This document shows positions 21,651-26,962 of a stretch of 26,962 nucleotides of DNA, one piece after another. Position 1 is the first letter of the stretch, and each line of letters starts with the position of its first letter. Where the stretch lies: the NCBI GenBank assembly GCA_002508705.1, contig DAYL01000030.1, positions 898-27,859 of the forward strand. The letters run 5' to 3'. Source of the DNA: Methanoculleus sp. UBA374 (GTDB lineage: Archaea > Halobacteriota > Methanomicrobia > Methanomicrobiales > Methanoculleaceae). Position numbers and translations under genes: made by a program. Under the pieces are notes generated by a model. It was not told the DNA's origin and did not search any database. It was given only the letters and a program-made list of their open reading frames with translations.

Positions 21651-23558
21651 ATGGAGAACTGGAAACCGGCGGCAGTGGTCGTCCTCGGCTGCCTCGTGGT
21701 CACCGCGATCATCGGGACCGTCCTCGCATCGGAGGACGCCGGTGCGGAGGCCTACGGCGACTTACGGAAATTTGCGTCGAAAGAGGAGATCGAGGCGTTC
21801 TTAAAGGAGCACGCACAGGGGGGGTGGAACGACGGCGGCGGCGACCGGACCACCGGGGGCATCGCGCCTGAGGCCGGATATGCACCGGCTCCGGCAACGA
21901 CGGCCGCCCCGACATCGCAAGCAGCCCGTGACTACTCCACCACGAACGTGCAGGTAGCGGGCGTGGATGAGGCAGACTTCCTGAAGAACGACGGGAGGTA
22001 CATCTACATCATCTCGGGCGAGACGCTCGCGATTGTTGAGGCGTTCCCGGCAAAGGACGCGAAGATCGTCTCCGAGACCCGGATCAACGGGACCCCGAAG
22101 GCGCTCTTCCTTGCCAAAGACCGCCTGGTGGTCTTCGCCACCAGAGCGGAGCGGGAGATGACCACCGTCGACGGGAGCGTAGCGCCGGTCCCGGTCTGGC
22201 GGACGGTGACGCACGCATACGTCCACGATGTCGGCGACCGGGCTGACCCGGAGGTAGTCCGGGACGTGACCTTCACCGGCGACTACTACGACGCCCGGAT
22301 GGTCGGGGACTACGTCTACGCCATCACGCGGGAGTCTCCGGTCTGGGTCCGGGACGAGATCGTCCTTCCCGGGGTGAGAGAGGGCGACGCGGCGCCCATC
22401 CGGCCTGACGTCTACCGTCCGGGAAGCCCGCTGCAGAACTACGTCTTCTACACTGCAGGCGCATTCTCCGTCCAGAACGATACGGGCGCACTCGACGCCG
22501 AGACCTTCCTCCTCGGCTACGACACCACCCTCTTTGCATCGCAGGAGAACCTCTATATCGGCTACCAGAGCACGGGGCCGGAGATCTCCGGGAGGCCGGC
22601 GGACACCGGCGGCGCCCGGGGCCGGACGATCATTCACCGGTTCGCAATCGAGCAGGGAGCGATCGACTACCGGGCGATGGGAGAGGTTCCCGGCCACCTC
22701 CTGAACCAGTTCTCGCTCGACGAATACGGGGAGAACCTCCGGGTGGCGACGACCGTCGAGGAGTGGACGCGGGAGGGGTCGCTCCAGTACAACAACGTCT
22801 ACGTCCTCGACCCCGCGATGAAGACCATCGGGACGCTCGAGCACATCGCGCCGGACGAGCGGATCTACGCCGCCCGGTTCGCCGGCGACCGGCTCTACCT
22901 GGTGACGTTCAAGCGGGTCGACCCCCTCTTCGTCATCGATTTTTCGGACCCGAAACATCCGGGCATCCTCGGGAAACTCAAGATCCCCGGCTACTCCGAC
23001 TACCTCCACCCCTACGGCGCCGACCACGTCATCGGTGTCGGGAAGGAGACGAACGAGAACGAGTGGGGCGGCGTCTCGGTGGCAGGACTCAAGATCGCTC
23101 TCTTCGACGTCTCGGACGTGAACAACCCGGTCCAGGTCGACAGCGTCGTGATCGGGGAGGCCGGGACCGACTCTGCTGCGCTCCGCGACCACAAGGCCTT
23201 CCTCTTCTCGGAGGATAGGGCCCTCCTCGTCATCCCGGTGAGCGAGATAAAGATGGTCGAGAACCCCGGATCGAAGTACCCCGGCTCCTACGGCACCATG
23301 ACCTGGCAGGGGGCCTATGTCTACCGGGTGAGCCCGGAGGAGGGGCTCACTCTCGCGGGCACGGTCGCCCACCGGGAGAAGGGGCCATCCTACGCCTGGA
23401 ACACACCGGATGCGGTGCAGCGGTCGCTCTTCATGGACGACACCCTCTACACGGTATCACAGAGGAGCATCATCATGACCGATCTTGCCGACTTCAGCCG
23501 GGTAAGTGAGGTCTTCCTCCCCTACCGGGAGGAGGCCTACCCGAACCCCGTCTGGTGA
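21651..23558 (+). CDS. Secreted beta-propeller domain protein
   Basis: The 635-residue product starts with a positively charged end and a hydrophobic segment (WKPAAVVVLGCLVVTAIIGTVLA), a signal peptide or membrane anchor, then a Thr/Pro/Ala-rich linker (about 60-95). The remainder matches the archaeal and bacterial secreted beta-propeller family: TTNVQVAGVDEADFLKNDGRYIYII is its usual opening, and repeated blade-like patterns such as YAARFAGDRLYLVTFKRVDPLFVIDFSDP follow. Function is unknown, probably an exported binding protein. I chose ATG 21651 over TTG 21639. The left end of the tnpB element lies 5 bases upstream, so its own promoter may be displaced. Its 3' end overlaps the ATPase gene by 22 bases. 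Confidence 0.82.
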   Translation: MENWKPAAVVVLGCLVVTAIIGTVLASEDAGAEAYGDLRKFASKEEIEAFLKEHAQGGWNDGGGDRTTGGIAPEAGYAPAPATTAAPTSQAARDYSTTNVQVAGVDEADFLKNDGRYIYIISGETLAIVEAFPAKDAKIVSETRINGTPKALFLAKDRLVVFATRAEREMTTVDGSVAPVPVWRTVTHAYVHDVGDRADPEVVRDVTFTGDYYDARMVGDYVYAITRESPVWVRDEIVLPGVREGDAAPIRPDVYRPGSPLQNYVFYTAGAFSVQNDTGALDAETFLLGYDTTLFASQENLYIGYQSTGPEISGRPADTGGARGRTIIHRFAIEQGAIDYRAMGEVPGHLLNQFSLDEYGENLRVATTVEEWTREGSLQYNNVYVLDPAMKTIGTLEHIAPDERIYAARFAGDRLYLVTFKRVDPLFVIDFSDPKHPGILGKLKIPGYSDYLHPYGADHVIGVGKETNENEWGGVSVAGLKIALFDVSDVNNPVQVDSVVIGEAGTDSAALRDHKAFLFSEDRALLVIPVSEIKMVENPGSKYPGSYGTMTWQGAYVYRVSPEEGLTLAGTVAHREKGPSYAWNTPDAVQRSLFMDDTLYTVSQRSIIMTDLADFSRVSEVFLPYREEAYPNPVW

Positions 23559-26275
23559 CGGTGGGCGCGGTATCCCCCGACCGCTTTGAAGACCTCCATC
23601 ACGACGACGACCAGAGAGGCGAGGGCGAGCAGCGAAAGCCACTCGACCAGCGAAACGGGCTGCAGATGGAGCACCTCCTGAAGGAAGGGAACGTAGAGCG
23701 CGGCGATATGCACGCCCTGCGCGGCGATGACGCCGGCAATCAGGAAGTAGTTGCGGCTCACAGGGACGCGGAAAGCCGACCGGTGCTCCGACCGGCAGTT
23801 GAAGACGTGGAAGTTCTCAAGGAGCACCATCAGCAGGACGACCAGGTTCCTGGCTGCGAACTCGCCCCACCCGTTTCCAAGGAGCCAGTACCAGGCGCCG
23901 ATTGCAATCACCGCGATGACCGTGCCGGAGAGGAGGGTCTCCTGGATCATCAGCCTGTCAAAGACCCCCTCCTCCGGCCTTCGCGGCGGCCGGTTCATGA
24001 CGCCGGGCTCGCCTCCCTCGAACGCCAGCGCCACTCCCTGGATGCCGTTCGTCACCAGGTTCAGCCAGAGGAGCTGGACGGCGACGAGGGGCAGCGGCAG
24101 ACCCAGGATGAGGGCGAGCATGAAGAGGAGGACCTCCGCAAACCCGGTCGAGACCAGGAGGTAGACGACCTTCCGGACGTTGTCGTAGGCATGCCGGCCC
24201 TCCTCGATCCCGGCGACGATCGAGGCGAAGTCGTCGTCGGTGACGATCAGCGACGCCGTATCCTTGGCGACGTCGGTCCCGGAGCCCATCGCCACTCCGA
24301 TATTCGCGCTACGGAGCGCCGGGGCGTCGTTGACGCCGTCCCCGGTGACCGCGACGAACGCTCCGCTCTCCCGGTAGGCCTCGACGATCCGGAGTTTCTG
24401 CAGCGGCGTCACCCGGGCAAAGACCCGGCCCCGCTCCACCCGGTCGATGAACTCTGGCAATGTCGGCGGATCGATCTCGTCCAGGTCCGCGCCGGTGACG
24501 ACTTCAGCGGGGGATTCTGCGATCTCCAGTTCCCGTGCGATGGCGAGAGCCGTTGCGGGGTGGTCGCCGGTCACCATCACCACGTCGACCCCGGCACGGC
24601 GGCAACGGCGCACGGCATCGGGGACGTCGGGCCGGATGGGGTCGATGAACCCGACCAGGCCGAGAAGTTCGAGGGGAGGCATCCCGGGTTCCTCAGGGGA
24701 GAAATCGCCCTCCGCCTCCCCCCGGGCCACGGCAAGCACCCGGTATCCCCGGGAGGAGAGGTCCTCGAGGTCTCGTAGTATGCGGTCCCGGTCGAGGAGC
24801 ATGTTCCATTCCTGCTCCCCGGCCATGGTGCGGCAGAAGGGGAGAACCGTCTCGACGGCGCCCTTGACCGCCACCCGGACCGACCCGTCCTCCCGGTACC
24901 AGACGGCGGCATACCGCTGCTCGGACTCGAAGGGGATATCGGCGACGGAGGTCACGCTCTCGCGGATACCGGCGGGATCGAGCCCCAGTTTGTAGGTGAG
25001 CGCGAGAAACGCCACGTCTATCGCGTCGCCCCGGTGCTTCCAGGCCCCCTCGTCGGTCCGCTCCAGGGCGGCTTCGTTGCTGATCGTCGCAGCCCGGGCA
25101 AGGTGCTCCAGGCGGCGGAGGGCGGACCCGGATACCAGGGCGCCGTTCCCGTCGAAGACCTTGCCCTCGCCCGCATACCCTGCCCCGGTGACGGAAAACT
25201 CCTCGCCCGAGGGCAGGGCGACGACCCGGGCGGTCTGCTGGTTCACGGTGAGGGTTCCGGTCTTGTCGCTCGCGATCAGGGTGCAACTCCCGAGGCTCTC
25301 CACGGCGGCCAGGAACCGGACGACGACGTGCCGCCCGGCCATCCGCGACGTCGCAATCGAGAGGGCCACGGTCAGTGCGACCGGCAGGCCCTCGGGGATC
25401 GCCGAGACGGCAAGGGCGATGGCGAGGAAGAAGACCTCGATGGGGGGCATCCCCTGGCCGAGGACGATGATCGCGAGCAGTCCGGTGGCGGCGAGGACGG
25501 CGATGCTGATCTTCCGCGAGAAGTCCTCCATGCGGATGACGAGCGGGGGTTTGCCCGTTCCGGACGCCATGACCGTCTCGGCGATCTGCCCGATCTCGGT
25601 CTGGCGGCCGGTCGCGACCACGATCCCCGTGCTGCGGCCGCTCATCACGGTGCTGCCGGCATACAGCATGTTCAGGCGGTCGCCGGGGGGCAGGGACGCG
25701 TCGACGGGGTCGGGGTTCTTCCCGACGGCGTGGGATTCTCCGGTCAGGAGCGATTCGTCGACGGTAAGAGTCCGTGCCGTGAGAATGCGGATATCGGCGG
25801 GGATGCGGTCGCCAGATTCCAGGGCGACCCGGTCGCCGGGGACCAGGTCTTCGGCCGGGACGGCCGCAGGATGGCCGTCCCGCCACACCCGTGCGGAGGA
25901 CGTGAGCATCTGCTGCAGGGCCGTTGCGCTCCGCTCCGCCTTCACCTCCTGAAAAGCCCCGATGACGGCGTTGATCAGGATGACGATGAAGATGAAGACC
26001 GCGTCGGTGAGATCGGAGAAGAGAACGGATATGATCCCCGCTGCAAGGAGAACGTAGATGAGCGGGCTCATGAACTGGCGGAGGAATACCTCGACCACGG
26101 TCGGAGGCCGCTTCTGCGGGAGGGCGTTCTCCCCGAAGATCTCCCGTCTCCGGGAGACCTCGTCGCCCGAAAGGCCCCCGTCCGGGACCGTGAGCCGTTC
26201 GACTACATCGTCTGCCGAAAGGGCGTGCCATGCCGCCGCCCGGGAACTCCCGGGAAAGAGCGGGGTCTTTTCCAT
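23537..26275 (-). CDS. P2-type cation-transporting ATPase
   Basis: The 912-residue protein is a P-type ATPase of the calcium-pump-like P2 group: an N-terminal cation ATPase domain, TGES actuator loop (178-181), PEGLP in membrane segment 4 (294-298), phosphorylation site DKTGTLT (Asp337), and hinge TGDGVNDAPAL near 640. About ten membrane segments are present. Ion choice is unclear: segment 4 PEGL and a Glu in segment 5 (TGFAEVLLF) resemble Ca2+ pumps, but segment 6 reads NLVTNGIQ, with Asn where the calcium pump has a ligand Asp. I chose ATG 26275 over a TTG at 26311. It ends inside the last codons of the convergent beta-propeller gene. Confidence 0.9.
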   Translation of the reverse strand: MEKTPLFPGSSRAAAWHALSADDVVERLTVPDGGLSGDEVSRRREIFGENALPQKRPPTVVEVFLRQFMSPLIYVLLAAGIISVLFSDLTDAVFIFIVILINAVIGAFQEVKAERSATALQQMLTSSARVWRDGHPAAVPAEDLVPGDRVALESGDRIPADIRILTARTLTVDESLLTGESHAVGKNPDPVDASLPPGDRLNMLYAGSTVMSGRSTGIVVATGRQTEIGQIAETVMASGTGKPPLVIRMEDFSRKISIAVLAATGLLAIIVLGQGMPPIEVFFLAIALAVSAIPEGLPVALTVALSIATSRMAGRHVVVRFLAAVESLGSCTLIASDKTGTLTVNQQTARVVALPSGEEFSVTGAGYAGEGKVFDGNGALVSGSALRRLEHLARAATISNEAALERTDEGAWKHRGDAIDVAFLALTYKLGLDPAGIRESVTSVADIPFESEQRYAAVWYREDGSVRVAVKGAVETVLPFCRTMAGEQEWNMLLDRDRILRDLEDLSSRGYRVLAVARGEAEGDFSPEEPGMPPLELLGLVGFIDPIRPDVPDAVRRCRRAGVDVVMVTGDHPATALAIARELEIAESPAEVVTGADLDEIDPPTLPEFIDRVERGRVFARVTPLQKLRIVEAYRESGAFVAVTGDGVNDAPALRSANIGVAMGSGTDVAKDTASLIVTDDDFASIVAGIEEGRHAYDNVRKVVYLLVSTGFAEVLLFMLALILGLPLPLVAVQLLWLNLVTNGIQGVALAFEGGEPGVMNRPPRRPEEGVFDRLMIQETLLSGTVIAVIAIGAWYWLLGNGWGEFAARNLVVLLMVLLENFHVFNCRSEHRSAFRVPVSRNYFLIAGVIAAQGVHIAALYVPFLQEVLHLQPVSLVEWLSLLALASLVVVVMEVFKAVGGYRAHRHQTGFG

Positions 26276-26391
26276 CGCCGTATCGTCATTTCGCGCGCCG
26301 GAGGAGCGCAAGACAGGGTGGGTGGTGTCGTGAGGAGGGAAAAATGTATCGTCGTCGGGCCGCCGGGTTCAAGAGGGAAGGCTCCGCCCTG

Positions 26392-26733
26392 TCACGGTCC
26401 GGCGTGGATCATCGTCAGCATCATCTTGAACCGGGTGACGGCGTGGACCGCGTGAGGTATCGTCGCCGGCATGATGATCAGGTCGCCCACCTTCACGTGG
26501 TACTCCGTAGCCGCGATGGTGACGAGGGCTTCCCCGTCGAGGGCCTGGAGGACGGCGTCGTAGGGCGCGGTGTGCTCCGAGAGGCCTTCGCCCGCGTCGA
26601 AGGCGAAGACGGTGATGGTGCCGGATTTTGTGTAGATGAGCATCCGGCTGACGATCGAGCCCGGCTGGTAGATGACGAGGTCGCGGGGGTCGATTACCCG
26701 TTCGGTGAGATTCTCTTTTTCCTCTTCAGTCAT
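26392..26733 (-). CDS. Small cupin-fold protein
   Basis: The 113-residue protein looks like a single-domain cupin: AGEGLSEHTAPYDAVLQALDGEALVTI resembles motif 1 and KVGDLIIMPATIPHAVHA motif 2. Motif 1 has only one His (EHTAPYD, not HxH), so metal binding may be altered. I chose the ATG at 26733 (MTEEEKENL) over an ATG at 26793 whose extra 20 residues look unlike coding sequence. It lies 116 bases upstream of the ATPase gene on the same strand and may be co-transcribed. Its role is unknown. Confidence 0.75.
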   Translation of the reverse strand: MTEEEKENLTERVIDPRDLVIYQPGSIVSRMLIYTKSGTITVFAFDAGEGLSEHTAPYDAVLQALDGEALVTIAATEYHVKVGDLIIMPATIPHAVHAVTRFKMMLTMIHAGP

Positions 26734-26863
26734 ATGACCCGGTTTCTCCTGCGGGGTCTTCTGCTTTGCGCTTCCGGCGACGAACAGGCACACGGGATCT
26801 CAACCCTCAAAGGTATGTTCGGGGAGAGCCTGCCTGACCCGACTGCTGCCCGATCCCCGGTGA

Positions 26864-26878
26864 GAAGAATATTATAAC
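26864..26878 (-). promoter_or_regulatory. Candidate TATA box of the cupin gene
   Basis: On the minus strand CGTTATAATATTC lies about 135 bases upstream of the cupin ATG at 26733, giving a leader of roughly 110 bases. The region beyond it to the window end (26880-26962) shows nothing else that I can support. Confidence 0.35.
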
Positions 26879-26962
26879 GAGTGGGTGAACTGTTAATGAG
26901 GTTGTCCCAAAACACCTCACCCTCCCCCGCGTGGCGATGCCCAGAGGGAAGCCGTGTCAGCA

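Noticed and set aside
1..26962. tRNA, rRNA or CRISPR array
   Set aside because: No cloverleaf-like segment, rRNA sequence or regularly spaced direct repeat was found by reading.

Overview
The window is high-GC euryarchaeal DNA from a hydrogenotrophic methanogen, most likely Methanomicrobiales and probably Methanoculleus or a close relative. The assignment rests on methyl-coenzyme M reductase (mcr), formylmethanofuran dehydrogenase (fwd) and a six-subunit Ech-type membrane hydrogenase, together with archaeal-style TATA promoters and T-run terminators. It is judged from protein sequence as remembered; no search was run.

Layout: (1) 1-2723, minus strand: the mcr operon, read mcrB, broken mcrD, mcrG, mcrA (mcrA runs off the left edge). 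(2) 2724-3868: a 1.1 kb gene-free divergent spacer, partly very AT-rich, holding the outward promoters of mcr and fwd, several inverted repeats and a structured fwd leader. (3) 3869-8174, plus: fwdD-fwdB-fwdA-fwdC, ended by a T-run, then moeA (8232-9410), which serves the pterin-metal cofactor that FwdB needs. (4) 9424-12668: a minus-strand DEDDh exonuclease-like gene divergent from a plus-strand run of RNase III (with a catalytic Asp replaced by Asn), a DUF362 ferredoxin-like protein and a HIT-family protein. (5) 12778-17865, plus: echABCDEF behind its own promoter with an operator-like inverted repeat. (6) 18011-20054, minus: a flavoprotein disulfide-reductase homologue without the usual catalytic His, and a YkgJ-type Cys-cluster protein whose start codon is unclear. 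(7) 20372-21645: an IS200/IS605-type element carrying only TnpB, abutting the start of a secreted beta-propeller protein (21651-23558). (8) 23537-26733, minus: a P2-type cation ATPase and a small cupin.

How the genes work together: Fwd catalyses the first step of methanogenesis (CO2 reduction onto methanofuran) and Mcr the last (methane release). Their operons leave one spacer in opposite directions. Ech can use the ion gradient to supply low-potential ferredoxin, the electron donor for reactions such as the Fwd step. MoeA matures the Mo/W cofactor for FwdB.

The observations most worth a second look are the mcrD remnant, the D-to-N change in the RNase III signature, the paired-hairpin tnpB element at the 5' edge of a gene, the structured fwd leader, and the palindromes placed at predicted start sites of mcr and ech. 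I found no tRNA, rRNA or CRISPR array.
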